Shown in pieces: positions 17,458 to 26,192 of a DNA stretch of 64,000 nt (positions are counted from its first letter, which is position 1; every line of letters begins with the position of its first letter). Location: contig JBBSBK010000002.1 of assembly GCA_038251315.1 (NCBI GenBank), positions 1-64,000 of the forward strand. Direction: 5' to 3'. The translations under genes were made by a program, and so were the position numbers. This DNA is from JBBKXP01 sp038251315. GTDB taxonomy: Bacteria; Pseudomonadota; Alphaproteobacteria; Rhodobacterales; Rhodobacteraceae. The notes below the pieces were generated by a model that saw only the letters and a program-made list of their open reading frames with translations, was not told the DNA's origin and made no database searches.

Positions 17458-19871
17458 GCGCGCAGGCGTTCGCCTTTGGGATCAAACGGCGGTTCTGCCA
17501 GGATACGCCCGACATGATCGCGCCCGAGGATGGCGACATGCACGATGGTCCCCGGCGCCGCATGGGCCGCCTTGACGTAACCCAACGCCAGCGATTTGCC
17601 GATACTGTAACCGTAAGCGCCTGACGACACGTGCCCGGCAGGGGTGCCGTCAGCCAGAAAGATCGGCTCGGATCCGGTCGCATCGGCGATGGTCGCATCG
17701 ATTTCCAGATGCACCAGCACGTCACGCGCGGGTTTATCTTTGATCGCCAACCAAGCGTCTTTATTCAGGAATTCCTTGTCGGACTTGATCAGGTGGTCCA
17801 GACGGACCTCTTGTGGCCAGTATTCCAGGCTGTATTCGCGCCCCCAACTGCCAAAACCCTTTTCGATCCGTAGCGACCCCAGCGCCCGACTGCCGACCGG
17901 CCCCGCGCCAAGGTCTTTGCCAGCCTCCAGAAGGGCCCCGTAAAGCGTCACCTGATCGGCGGCGGCGCAATGCAGTTCCCAGCCCAGATCGCCGGTGAAT
18001 GACACCCGGATGGCGGTGACCGCTACCCCGGCAAGCGTGATCCGGGCGGATCGCATGAACGGAAAATCAACGGTCTCCAACGATGTATTCGTAAGCCTTT
18101 GCAAGAGTTTTCGAGACAAAGGTCCAGCAACGTTAAAACCGCACATTGCGTCGGTTCGACTTTGGAAAGTTATCTCGGCGGGCAGGGGGACAGCACGGAA
18201 GAAACGCTGATGATAGCGTTCAGCCATCCCCGAACCCACGATGAGGAAATCGTCCTCGGCCAATTTCGTCACCGTGAAATCACCCGCAATGCCGCCCCGA
18301 ACGCCGATCAGGGGCGTCAGGCACGACCCGCCCACCAACACGGGCATCCGGTTTGCAAAAAGCGCATTTAGCCAGTCAGCAGCACCCGGGCCGCGCACGG
18401 CGTATTTCGCAAAGTTGGAAATGTCAATGATACCAGCAGTTTCGCGCAGCATCTTGACCTCTCGACCCACCGGTTCCCACCAGTTCTGGCGGGTGTAACC
18501 GATGGTTTCCTCGGTGGGTTCGCCCTCGGCGGAAAACCAAAGCGGATGTTCCCATCCGTAGTTCAAACCGAACACCGCGCCCATAGCCTGTTGCATCTGA
18601 TAAGCATGGCGGGTGCGCACCGGGCGTCCAGCGGCGCGTTCTTCGTTTGGAAAATGAATCTTGAAACGGTGCGAATACTGATCCTCGACCCGGGCTTTGG
18701 TAAAAGCCTTGCCCGCCCAAGCGCCATAGCGCGCGATGTCCCACGCAAACATATCAAGTGAGCTTTCGCCTGTAACTATCCATTCTGCAGCCATTTTTCC
18801 CATGCCGCCGGATTGCGAAAAGCCGGGGATGATGCCGTTGCAGCAGAAATATCCGTGAAGTTCCGGTACCGGGCCAAACAACACCGCGGAATCCGGCGAC
18901 CAGATCATCGGCCCGTTGATGACCCGCTTGATGCCAGCCGACCCGACCACCGGAACCCGTTGGATCGCGCGCATCATGTTATCCTCGATCCGTTCCAGAT
19001 CGTCGGCGAACAATTCGTGGCCAAACCCCGGCGGCGTGCCGTTTTCGGCCCAGAACTTCATGTTCTTTTCATAGGCCCCGACCAGCAGCCCTTTGCCCTC
19101 CTGACGCAGGTAATATTCGCCGTCGCGGTCGGCGACCGATGGCAAGCGCCGGTCCATTGCGGCGATTTCGGGGATCGCTTCGGTGACGAAATACTGATGT
19201 TCGGTCGGGATCAAGGGCAGGGTGATTCCCGCCATCGCGGCCACCTCGCGCCCCCACAGACCCGCCGCATTGATGACCCAAGGCGTTGCAATATCGCCTT
19301 TTTCGGTGCGCACGATCCACGTGCCATCGGGTTGCGCGTCGGTTGCGGTGACAGGACAAAACCGCACAATTTCAGCCCCGCGTTGACGGGCACCGACCGC
19401 GTAGGCGTTGGTCACGCCGGACGGATCGACGTTGCCGCCCTCGGGCTCGTACATGATGCAGCGAATGCCGTCATAGTTGACCAGCGGGTGAAGGCGTTCA
19501 GCCTCGGCGCGGTCGACCTCGTAGAATTTCATGCCGTAGCGGCGCGCCTTGGCGTCTTGCAGGCGCAACTGGTGTTCGCGGTTTTCGGTTTGCGCCAGAT
19601 ACAGACTGCCGGGCTGGAAGATGCCGCAAGACTGACCCGTCTCAGCCTCAAGCTCTTTGTAAAGACCCATGGTATAGTGCTGTAAACGCGAAATATTCGT
19701 GCTGTCATGCAACCCGTGGATGTTGGCGGCCGCGTGCCATGTCGATCCCGACGTCAGCTCGGATCGTTCCAGCAGCACGACGTCGGACCAGCCCAGTTTT
19801 GCCAGATGATACAGGATCGAGCATCCGATGACGCCGCCACCGATCACGACGGCCTGAGCATGGGTTCGCAT
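17454..19871 (-). CDS. FAD-dependent oxidoreductase with GcvT domain (dimethylglycine/sarcosine dehydrogenase family)
   Basis: 805 residues. The N-terminal DAO-type domain has the dinucleotide motif VIGGGVIGCSILYHLAKLGW and SGSTWHAA, where a histidine is covalently flavinylated in dimethylglycine dehydrogenase. The C-terminal half is a glycine-cleavage T-protein-like folate domain (GDLGWELHC, GSRALGSLRIEKGFGSWGRE). Such enzymes oxidatively demethylate N-methylated amino acids and pass the methyl group to tetrahydrofolate. Exact substrate cannot be read from sequence. A paralogue of 802 residues is at 42183-44591. It is convergent with the M24 gene. Confidence 0.9.
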   Translation of the reverse strand: MRTHAQAVVIGGGVIGCSILYHLAKLGWSDVVLLERSELTSGSTWHAAANIHGLHDSTNISRLQHYTMGLYKELEAETGQSCGIFQPGSLYLAQTENREHQLRLQDAKARRYGMKFYEVDRAEAERLHPLVNYDGIRCIMYEPEGGNVDPSGVTNAYAVGARQRGAEIVRFCPVTATDAQPDGTWIVRTEKGDIATPWVINAAGLWGREVAAMAGITLPLIPTEHQYFVTEAIPEIAAMDRRLPSVADRDGEYYLRQEGKGLLVGAYEKNMKFWAENGTPPGFGHELFADDLERIEDNMMRAIQRVPVVGSAGIKRVINGPMIWSPDSAVLFGPVPELHGYFCCNGIIPGFSQSGGMGKMAAEWIVTGESSLDMFAWDIARYGAWAGKAFTKARVEDQYSHRFKIHFPNEERAAGRPVRTRHAYQMQQAMGAVFGLNYGWEHPLWFSAEGEPTEETIGYTRQNWWEPVGREVKMLRETAGIIDISNFAKYAVRGPGAADWLNALFANRMPVLVGGSCLTPLIGVRGGIAGDFTVTKLAEDDFLIVGSGMAERYHQRFFRAVPLPAEITFQSRTDAMCGFNVAGPLSRKLLQRLTNTSLETVDFPFMRSARITLAGVAVTAIRVSFTGDLGWELHCAAADQVTLYGALLEAGKDLGAGPVGSRALGSLRIEKGFGSWGREYSLEYWPQEVRLDHLIKSDKEFLNKDAWLAIKDKPARDVLVHLEIDATIADATGSEPIFLADGTPAGHVSSGAYGYSIGKSLALGYVKAAHAAPGTIVHVAILGRDHVGRILAEPPFDPKGERLRA

Positions 19872-20115
19872 GGATACGTCCTTAGTGCGTTATGATTTGG
19901 GGGGACTATCCGTGGCATTCCCGAATCGGTCTAGGTGGGGGAGCGGCCATAGTCAGCGGTTTACGACAGTTCTGGTCGATGATTCCGAATGGTAAATATC
20001 GCATAATCAATATTATGTAATATCCTGTCCTACCTGTATGCGCCTTCGCGATATCCACTCCCGGTCTGTGGCAAACCTCTTTGTGATCGGACAGCTGCCT
20101 GATATTCTTCACGCC

Positions 20116-20868
20116 ATGGCCGAACTTGTGAACCACTTAGAGGCACTGACCAATGCACGCTCGGTCGAGGATCTGTGGGCGTTGCACACGGCCAACATGA
20201 CCGACCTTGGGTTCGACAGGCTGATCTACGGCTTTACCCGCTACCGTACGTCGCGTTCGCTTGGGGATCCGACCGATTGGATGCTTTTGACCAATCAGAG
20301 CAGCGACTACATGGATGTTTTTCTGACTGATGGAATGCTGTATCATGCGCCTATGCTGCGTTGGGCACTGGAAAACAACGGCGCATGCAGTTGGCGTTGG
20401 ATGGACGTGCCGGGAAACCTGACGGCGGCCGAGGAACGGGTCGCCACGTTCAACCGGTCGATGGATGTCACGGCGGGCTATACAATCAGTTTCCGTTCAG
20501 TTTCCGAACGCACCAAAGGCGCCATCGCCCTGACTGCCCGCAAAGGTCTGACCCAGGAAGCGGTCGAGCAGATCTGGCTGCGCTACGGCGCCGCCATCAT
20601 CGTGATGAACAACGTCCTGCATCTGAAACTGATGACCCTGCCCTATAGCGGCCAGCGTCATCTGACCAAGCGGCAGCGCGAGGTCCTGCAGTGGGTCGGC
20701 GACGGCAAGACGATGCAAGACATCGCCGTCCTGCTGAACCTGACGGCTGCCACCGTAGAGAAGCATCTGCGGCTGGCGCGCGAGGCTCTGGACGTTGAGA
20801 CCACGGCGCAAGCCGTTCTCAAGGCCGCGTTCTACAACCAGATGTTCGAGATCGAAACGACCACCTGA
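20116..20868 (+). CDS. LuxR-family regulator with autoinducer-binding domain
   Basis: 250 residues from the ATG at 20116; an in-frame ATG at 20038 would add 26. The N-terminal autoinducer-binding domain (GFDRLIYGFTRYRT, WRWMDVPGNLTAAEERV) is followed by a LuxR helix-turn-helix (LTKRQREVLQWVGDGKTMQDIAVLLNL, then TVEKHL). Its closest layout is that of quorum-sensing LuxR proteins. No luxI lies beside it; the only luxI in the window is about 32 kb away at 52546. It may therefore be a LuxR solo or partner of that distant synthase. Confidence 0.85.
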   Translation: MAELVNHLEALTNARSVEDLWALHTANMTDLGFDRLIYGFTRYRTSRSLGDPTDWMLLTNQSSDYMDVFLTDGMLYHAPMLRWALENNGACSWRWMDVPGNLTAAEERVATFNRSMDVTAGYTISFRSVSERTKGAIALTARKGLTQEAVEQIWLRYGAAIIVMNNVLHLKLMTLPYSGQRHLTKRQREVLQWVGDGKTMQDIAVLLNLTAATVEKHLRLAREALDVETTAQAVLKAAFYNQMFEIETTT

Positions 20869-21213
20869 CAGCATTATATTCGTTTTATTGACTGGCGGGT
20901 CAGGAATCCCTGACTTTCGTGAGCAGGGTTCAGGTGTCAGTCTGGCCATGTTCCGTGAGTGGTGGCCTTAGGCCTGGGAACAGTGGGCGGACCCCTTGGG
21001 ATTGCAAGGTCAGCCGTCCATGCCGGGAAACCGGACGCTGATCTGCAGGGGTTTGCCCCGGTGGGTCGGCACCCCTGAAGGTGCGTCTTGTCCCATCCCT
21101 TCCCCGGACAGCACCAAAGGCGCGGCACCGCACTCTCTCGATGCGGTGCCGCAACTTTTACGAAAAACGGCCCGCGGTGTCCCGCAGACCGTGACGCAAA
21201 CGCCACTGCGGCG
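20869..21213. other. 345-bp intergenic region, hairpin-rich, no gene
   Basis: No convincing protein-coding frame lies between luxR and tsf. The + strand is rich in short perfect hairpins: TGTTCC/GGAACA around 20950-20985, CCTTG/CAAGG, CCGG-GAAA-CCGG with a tetraloop, GGGG-TTTG-CCCC, and GGTG/CACC. It ends with an 11-bp stem at 21122-21152. This could be an unclassified structured RNA on the + strand or simply a long tsf 3' region. It does not carry the signature motifs I know for SRP RNA, RNase P RNA or tmRNA. Confidence 0.3.
21122..21152 (-). terminator. Probable terminator between luxR and tsf
   Basis: A perfect 11-bp inverted repeat, GCGGCACCGCA / TGCGGTGCCGC with a 9-base loop. It lies about 60 bases past the tsf stop codon on the minus strand. 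On the + strand it is followed by AACTTTT, so it could also end a + strand transcript. U tracts are weak on both sides. Confidence 0.5.
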
Positions 21214-22092
21214 TTAGTCTTTCTTGTTCAGTTTAGCCACTTCGGCGGCGAAATCTTCTTGCTCTTTTTCGATGCCTTCGCCGACTTCAAGCCGCACGAA
21301 CCCCGTGATCGTCACCCCCGCCTCGTGGGCCGCCGCTTCAACGGTCAGGTCAGGATTGACGACGAACGCCTGCCCCAGAAGCGTGCTTTCGGCGACGAAC
21401 TTCTTCATCCGTCCGACCAGCATCTTTTCGATCACTGCGTCGGGCTTGCCGCTTTCGCGGGCGATGTCCATCTGGACCTGCTTTTCCTTGGTCACGACAG
21501 CAGGATCAAGATCAGCCTCGGACAGCGATGCCGGATTGGCGGCCGCGATATGCATGGCGACCTGACGGCCAAAGCCAGCGTTGTCGCCGGTCATTGCGAC
21601 CAGAACGCCGATCTTGCCCATGTCGGGTGCGGCGGCGTTGTGAACATAGGTCACAACCGTGTCGCCGCTGACAGTTGCCATCCGGCGCACCGACATGTTC
21701 TCGCCGATCTTGGCAATGGCATCGGTAATGACGCTCGACACCTCTTTGCCGCCGACCTTGGCCGATTGCAGCGCGGCAACATCGGGCACATCCAGCGCGG
21801 CCTTGGAAATGCCGGCGACCATCGCCTGAAACTCGGCGTTCTTGGCGACGAAATCGGTTTCCGAATTGACCTCGACGGCGACGCCCTTGCCACCGGACAC
21901 GGCGACGCCGACCAGCCCTTCGGCGGCGGTGCGGCCCGACTTCTTGGCGGCCTTGGCCAGTCCCTTGGTGCGCAGCCAGTCGACGGCGGCGTCCATGTCG
22001 CCGTCGTTTTCGGTCAGTGCCTTTTTGGCGTCCATCATGCCGGCACCCGTACTTTCGCGCAATTCCTTGACCATCTGTGCGGTGATCGCCAT
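21214..22092 (-). CDS. tsf: Translation elongation factor Ts
   Basis: 292 residues. The N-terminal UBA-like domain and the nucleotide-exchange motif are clear: AITAQMVKELRESTGAGMMDAKKAL, then NSETDFVAKN containing the TDFV motif that disrupts EF-Tu magnesium binding. The methionine at 22092 aligns with the family start and is preceded by AGGAGAA. It lies 73 bases after rpsB in the conserved rpsB-tsf operon. Confidence 0.97.
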   Translation of the reverse strand: MAITAQMVKELRESTGAGMMDAKKALTENDGDMDAAVDWLRTKGLAKAAKKSGRTAAEGLVGVAVSGGKGVAVEVNSETDFVAKNAEFQAMVAGISKAALDVPDVAALQSAKVGGKEVSSVITDAIAKIGENMSVRRMATVSGDTVVTYVHNAAAPDMGKIGVLVAMTGDNAGFGRQVAMHIAAANPASLSEADLDPAVVTKEKQVQMDIARESGKPDAVIEKMLVGRMKKFVAESTLLGQAFVVNPDLTVEAAAHEAGVTITGFVRLEVGEGIEKEQEDFAAEVAKLNKKD

Positions 22093-22120
22093 CGCAATTC
22101 TCCTGTAAAAATCCAAGAAA

Positions 22121-22145
22121 CCGGGCGGGGTTGCCCCCTGCCCGG
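22121..22145 (-). terminator. Hairpin in the rpsB-tsf spacer
   Basis: Nested stems CCGGGC/GCCCGG and GGGG/CCCC form a strong GC-rich hairpin between the rpsB stop and tsf start. There is no T run, so it is more likely an attenuator or RNA-processing site than a full terminator. rpsB-tsf spacers commonly hold such structures, which set the S2 to EF-Ts ratio. Confidence 0.4.
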
Positions 22146-22165
22146 TCAGTTTCGCGGCTCTCGTG

Positions 22166-22933
22166 TCAGAGGGCGGCGGCCTCTTCGGCGAGGGTTTCTT
22201 CAGCGAACGTTTCCATCGCGCCCATGTCGACACCGGCCTTGGCCATCTGGGTCGACATGCCGTCAAGGGCGGCGCGGGCGGCCAGATCGCAATACAGCGA
22301 TATCGCGCGCGCCGCGTCGTCATTGCCAGGAATGACGTAGTCGATACCTGCGGGCGAGCAGTTGGAATCGACGACCGCGACGACCGGGATGCCCAGCTTC
22401 TTGGCTTCAAGAATGGCGAGGTCTTCCTTGTTGACGTCGATCACGAACAGCAGGTCGGGGGTGCCGCCCATTTCGCGGATCCCGCCAAGGCTGGCTTGCA
22501 GTTTGCCCTGCTCGCGTTCCATCCCCAGCCGTTCCTTTTTGGTCAGCCCCTCGAACCCGCGCTCGGCGGCCTCGTCGATCTGCTTCAGACGCTGGATCGA
22601 TTTCGACACGGTCTGCCAGTTGGTCAGCGTGCCGCCCAGCCAGCGGTGGTTCATGTAGAACTGCGCCGACCGTTCAGCTGCATCAGCAACCGATTTCTGC
22701 GCCTGACGCTTGGTGCCGACGAACAGCACGCGCCCACCCTTGGCGACGGTGTCGCGGATGACCTGCAGTGCCTGATCCAGCAGCGGAACGGTTTGCGTGA
22801 GGTCAAGAATGTGGATGCCGTTGCGCGATCCGTAGATGTAGGGGCCCATCTTTGGGTTCCAGCGCGCGGTCTGGTGGCCAAAGTGAACGCCAGCTTCAAG
22901 CAGTTGGCGCATGGAGAACTCGGGAAGAGCCAT
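22166..22933 (-). CDS. rpsB: 30S ribosomal protein S2
   Basis: 255 residues. The hallmark start MALPEFSMRQLLEAGVHFGH and the motifs RNGIHILDLTQT, FVGTKRQAQ, RWLGGTLTNW and IPVVAVVDSNCSP identify S2. AAGGAAAC precedes the ATG at 22933. It is the first gene of the rpsB-tsf operon and its promoter is visible about 120 bases upstream. Confidence 0.97.
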   Translation of the reverse strand: MALPEFSMRQLLEAGVHFGHQTARWNPKMGPYIYGSRNGIHILDLTQTVPLLDQALQVIRDTVAKGGRVLFVGTKRQAQKSVADAAERSAQFYMNHRWLGGTLTNWQTVSKSIQRLKQIDEAAERGFEGLTKKERLGMEREQGKLQASLGGIREMGGTPDLLFVIDVNKEDLAILEAKKLGIPVVAVVDSNCSPAGIDYVIPGNDDAARAISLYCDLAARAALDGMSTQMAKAGVDMGAMETFAEETLAEEAAAL

Positions 22934-23054
22934 GTCGTTTCCTTTTCCGGTTTGAACCTTGGCGGGGGTATCAGACCATGTGGCCCAACCGGTGGATGGT
23001 CTGGGATTTCTCCCCAAACCACCCGCCCCCGCCTGCGGGATTTAGTGTGTGCGC

Positions 23055-23083
23055 CGTATAGACGCGGTTTTTCGGCGGCGCAA
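23055..23083 (-). promoter_or_regulatory. rpsB: Sigma-70 type promoter of rpsB-tsf
   Basis: On the minus strand TTGCGC (23078-23083) and TATACG (23055-23060) are separated by exactly 17 bases, close to the alphaproteobacterial housekeeping consensus. Transcription would start near 23048 and give an rpsB leader of about 115 nt, long enough for S2 autoregulation. It lies directly after the hupE-like gene stop. Confidence 0.65.
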
Positions 23084-23088
23084 GGGCG

Positions 23089-24405
23089 CTAAAGAAACAC
23101 CCGCGCGACAAACCACCAGGCCCCGACGACGGCAATCGCTGCCGATGCAGGCACTGCCACGATTCGCCGGTAGGCCGAAAGGTGGTCGCGGAAATGGACC
23201 GACAGCAGGCAGAGGAATGACAGCACCGCTAGCGGCGCAAGGAAAGTGGTCAGCGGCACGTCGTCCACGGCCGCGATCGGCAGGGCACCCGGATCGAACC
23301 ACAACATCGCCGCCAGCCCGCCGAGACCGAGCATCAGAACGATATAGAGTATGGTGGCCTGCGTGACCTCATTGGCGCCCCGGTCCACCCGGATCGCCTG
23401 CCAGACACTCAGGAACGCGACGGCGATCACGAACAACTGCCCCAACTCGACGCCGACATTGAACCCGATGAGCGCCGGAATGAACGCGCCGGCTGGCAGG
23501 CCGAATTCACCAAGGACCGACGCGAATCCCAAGCCGTGCAGCAGCCCGAAGCAGAACACCACGACAGGCCGCCACGGTGACAGGCCCCTGACCAGAATGT
23601 TCTCGACCGCGACAAAGACGATCGAGGCGGCGATGATCGGCTCGACGATGCTGGAGGGAACCGAGACATACCCAAGGGCCGCCAGCGCCAACGTGATCGT
23701 ATGGGCGACTGTGAAACTGGTCACTTGCCACAACAGCGGGCGAAAATGGGTGGACAGAAAGAACAGGCCCAGCACGAACAGGATATGATCCAGCCCCCTC
23801 GGCACGATATGGTCGAAACCGACCGGCAGATAGTTGAAGAAGGTCTGCCACTGCCCGACCTGCCCGCCCCCGGCCAAAGCGATCGGATCGCTGAGCGCCC
23901 CGGCCTCGAGATAGCCGTCATAGGGGTTTTCCACGCCCTGTTGACGGATCACGAGGGTGCCGAATTCCGCTGGCCAGCCGACCACCACCGCGTCGGCCCC
24001 GTCCGGGACTTTGACTGAAAACTGAAAGGTCGAGGCGCGCACGACGCCGGTATCGCCAACCTCAGGCACCTGTACCGCGATCAGTTCTGGCGTCACGCTG
24101 GTGTCGCCGAACCGGACCGTCATCAGGTCGGCCAAGTCCGGCCAGAAGGATGTGAACTTCGCCGCCATCTCGTCGGGTGGCAGGGCACGCAGGGCGTCAT
24201 AGTCGGCAGCCTCGGGGGCAGCGTTGGTGTCGGCAACGTCGGTCAGGTTTATCCCGGCGACGAAACTTTCGATGTTGGCGCGCATATCGAATTGCACAAG
24301 CCCGTCGACCTCGGTCATGTCCGTGATTGCCGGCAGAACTTCGTGTGCTGCCGCCAGAGTTGCCAGCGTGAACCAAAGCACCAGCGCGCTTGACAACAAC
24401 CGCAT
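23089..24405 (-). CDS. HupE/UreJ-family membrane protein
   Basis: 438 residues. An N-terminal signal peptide and a ~190-residue extracytoplasmic domain precede a membrane domain of about seven helices. The membrane part carries the HupE/UreJ pattern: GLDHILFVLGLFFLS, FTVAHTITLALA, VENI and FGLLHGLGFASVL. HupE/UreJ proteins are associated with nickel or cobalt permeation, though many long two-domain members are uncharacterised. The methionine at 24405 gives a compact signal peptide. It is divergent from a DUF4198 gene only 37 bases away, which strengthens a metal-uptake role. Confidence 0.85.
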   Translation of the reverse strand: MRLLSSALVLWFTLATLAAAHEVLPAITDMTEVDGLVQFDMRANIESFVAGINLTDVADTNAAPEAADYDALRALPPDEMAAKFTSFWPDLADLMTVRFGDTSVTPELIAVQVPEVGDTGVVRASTFQFSVKVPDGADAVVVGWPAEFGTLVIRQQGVENPYDGYLEAGALSDPIALAGGGQVGQWQTFFNYLPVGFDHIVPRGLDHILFVLGLFFLSTHFRPLLWQVTSFTVAHTITLALAALGYVSVPSSIVEPIIAASIVFVAVENILVRGLSPWRPVVVFCFGLLHGLGFASVLGEFGLPAGAFIPALIGFNVGVELGQLFVIAVAFLSVWQAIRVDRGANEVTQATILYIVLMLGLGGLAAMLWFDPGALPIAAVDDVPLTTFLAPLAVLSFLCLLSVHFRDHLSAYRRIVAVPASAAIAVVGAWWFVARVFL

Positions 24406-24442
24406 CACCCACACCCTTGTCGCAACCCTTAAGGAAACCATC

Positions 24443-25243
24443 ATGCGCACCTTCGCCCTTGTCTTCGCCCTGTTGTCCGGCCCCGCGTCAGCCCACGAAT
24501 TCTGGCTTGAACCGCTGGCATATCAGGTTCCGGCGGACGGTAGGCTCGAGGCCGAGATTGTCAACGGCCAGTTCTTTGACGGCGTCAAGCTGGCCTACAT
24601 TCCGCGCCGCATCGCCAACTACGTGGTCTTTGCCGCAGAGGCGGCCAAGCCCGTCGAGATGCGCATCGGCGACACCCCCGGTCTGCAGCAGGATCCGCTG
24701 GCCGAAGGGCTGAACATCGTTGCCTATCAATCGACCGTGTCGACCGTCGATTACGCGGATTGGGACAAATTCGAACGGTTTGTCGAACATAAAGGTTTCG
24801 GCGATGTGCTGACCCGCCACCAGGCCCGTGGCCTGCCCGAGATCAATTTCGCCGAGGCTTACACCCGCTTTTCCAAGACCCTGATCGGCGTCGGCAATGC
24901 TGCCGGGGCAGACCGGCGCACCGGGCTGGAGACCGAAATCGTTGCCCTGACCAACCCCTATACCGACGATCTGTCGGGGGGCATGCGGGTGCAGGTCTTT
25001 TATCGCAACGATGCCCGCGCCGACACGCAGGTCGAAATTTTCGAAAAGGCCGCTGATGGCACCGTCGTCATCACCACCACCCGCACCGATCCGAACGGCA
25101 TTGCGACGATCCCGGTCAAGGCTGGCCATACCTACATGCTGGACGCCGTCGTGCTGCGCGAACCGACCGTGGAACTGACGGCAGCGACCGGAGGGGTCTG
25201 GGAAACGCTCTGGGCCAATCTGACGTTCGGGGTGCCCGAATAG
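24443..25243 (+). CDS. DUF4198 periplasmic protein
   Basis: 266 residues with a short signal peptide (MRTFALVFALLSGPASA) followed by HEFWLEP, the defining start of mature DUF4198 proteins. These resemble the periplasmic part of CbiK/NikK-type metal uptake systems and often have an N-terminal histidine as metal ligand. AAGGAA lies 7 bases before the ATG. The neighbour is a HupE/UreJ protein transcribed divergently from a 37-bp gap, so the pair is probably co-regulated and acts on the same ligand (inference). Confidence 0.85.
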   Translation: MRTFALVFALLSGPASAHEFWLEPLAYQVPADGRLEAEIVNGQFFDGVKLAYIPRRIANYVVFAAEAAKPVEMRIGDTPGLQQDPLAEGLNIVAYQSTVSTVDYADWDKFERFVEHKGFGDVLTRHQARGLPEINFAEAYTRFSKTLIGVGNAAGADRRTGLETEIVALTNPYTDDLSGGMRVQVFYRNDARADTQVEIFEKAADGTVVITTTRTDPNGIATIPVKAGHTYMLDAVVLREPTVELTAATGGVWETLWANLTFGVPE

Positions 25244-25298
25244 TCTTTGATTTTACGGCGCGGATTGACCGCACTCTGGACACAGGCGATGTAGCGGC

Positions 25299-26192
25299 AT
25301 GACCGCGACCCCCGACATCCTTTGTATCGGATCCGTCCTGTGGGACGTGATCGGGCGGTCGGCCAGCCATATGCGTCTAGGTGCCGACGTGCCGGGCCGG
25401 ATCACCCGCCTGCCCGGCGGTGTGGCGATGAACATCGCGATGACGCTGACCCGGTTCGGCATGACGCCGGTCCTGTTGTCCAGCATTGGTCGCGACGCGG
25501 ATGGCGACGAGTTGGTCGGCACGGCCGATGCAATGGGGCTCGTTACGGCCTATGTCTATCGCAGCGATGACCTGGCAACCGACGTCTATATGGCGATCGA
25601 AGGGGCCAACGGGCTGATTGCAGCGATCGCCGATGCTCATTCGCTCGAAGCTGCCGGCGCCAAGATCCTGCGCGCACTGGCGGACGGGCGGCTGGGCACA
25701 GCGGATGCACCTTGGGAGGGGCCGATGGCGATTGATGGGAACCTGACGGTCGATCTGCTGCGGGATATTGCGACCTCGCCGCTGTTCGCTGCGGCCGACT
25801 TGCGCGTTGCCCCGGCAAGTCCGGGCAAAGCCGAACGATTGCTGGCGCTGCTGGGTCATCCTTCGGCCACGTTCTACGTCAATTTGGAAGAGGCCGGGCT
25901 ACTTTGCCAAACCATTTTCCCGTCGTCGCCTGATGCCGCACGGGGGATGATCGCCAAGGGCGCCCACCGGGTTCTGGTGACGGACGGCGGCAATCCGACG
26001 ACCGAGGCGACGGGCGAAGATCTTGTCACCCTGCCCGCGCGACCGGTACTTGTCACGCGCGTCACCGGGGCCGGCGACACCTTCATGGCCGCCCACATTG
26101 CCTCCGAGGCCCATGGCCTGGACCGCCACGCCGCCCTTGCCCGCGCCCTTGACGCCGCTGCCGCCTATGTTTCCGGAGAGACACCCCTATGA
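25299..26192 (+). CDS. psuK: Pseudouridine kinase (PfkB family)
   Basis: 297 residues of the PfkB ribokinase fold: N-terminal GSVLWDVIGR, sugar-binding PGGVAMNIAMTL, and the C-terminal ATP/anion-hole motif TRVTGAGDTFMAAH with the catalytic aspartate. The gene overlaps psuG by the four bases ATGA. That coupling points to phosphorylation of pseudouridine to pseudouridine 5'-phosphate rather than another sugar kinase activity. Confidence 0.88.
   Translation: MTATPDILCIGSVLWDVIGRSASHMRLGADVPGRITRLPGGVAMNIAMTLTRFGMTPVLLSSIGRDADGDELVGTADAMGLVTAYVYRSDDLATDVYMAIEGANGLIAAIADAHSLEAAGAKILRALADGRLGTADAPWEGPMAIDGNLTVDLLRDIATSPLFAAADLRVAPASPGKAERLLALLGHPSATFYVNLEEAGLLCQTIFPSSPDAARGMIAKGAHRVLVTDGGNPTTEATGEDLVTLPARPVLVTRVTGAGDTFMAAHIASEAHGLDRHAALARALDAAAAYVSGETPL

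Noticed and set aside
20900..21165. 6S RNA, SRP RNA, RNase P RNA or tmRNA
   Set aside because: None of the conserved motifs I know for SRP, RNase P or tmRNA is present and the context is not the usual one for 6S; only a generic structured-RNA note is kept.
20930..21206. Minus-strand frames in the luxR-tsf gap as small genes
   Set aside because: Arginine/proline-rich composition without motifs or ribosome sites; the region looks like structured non-coding sequence.
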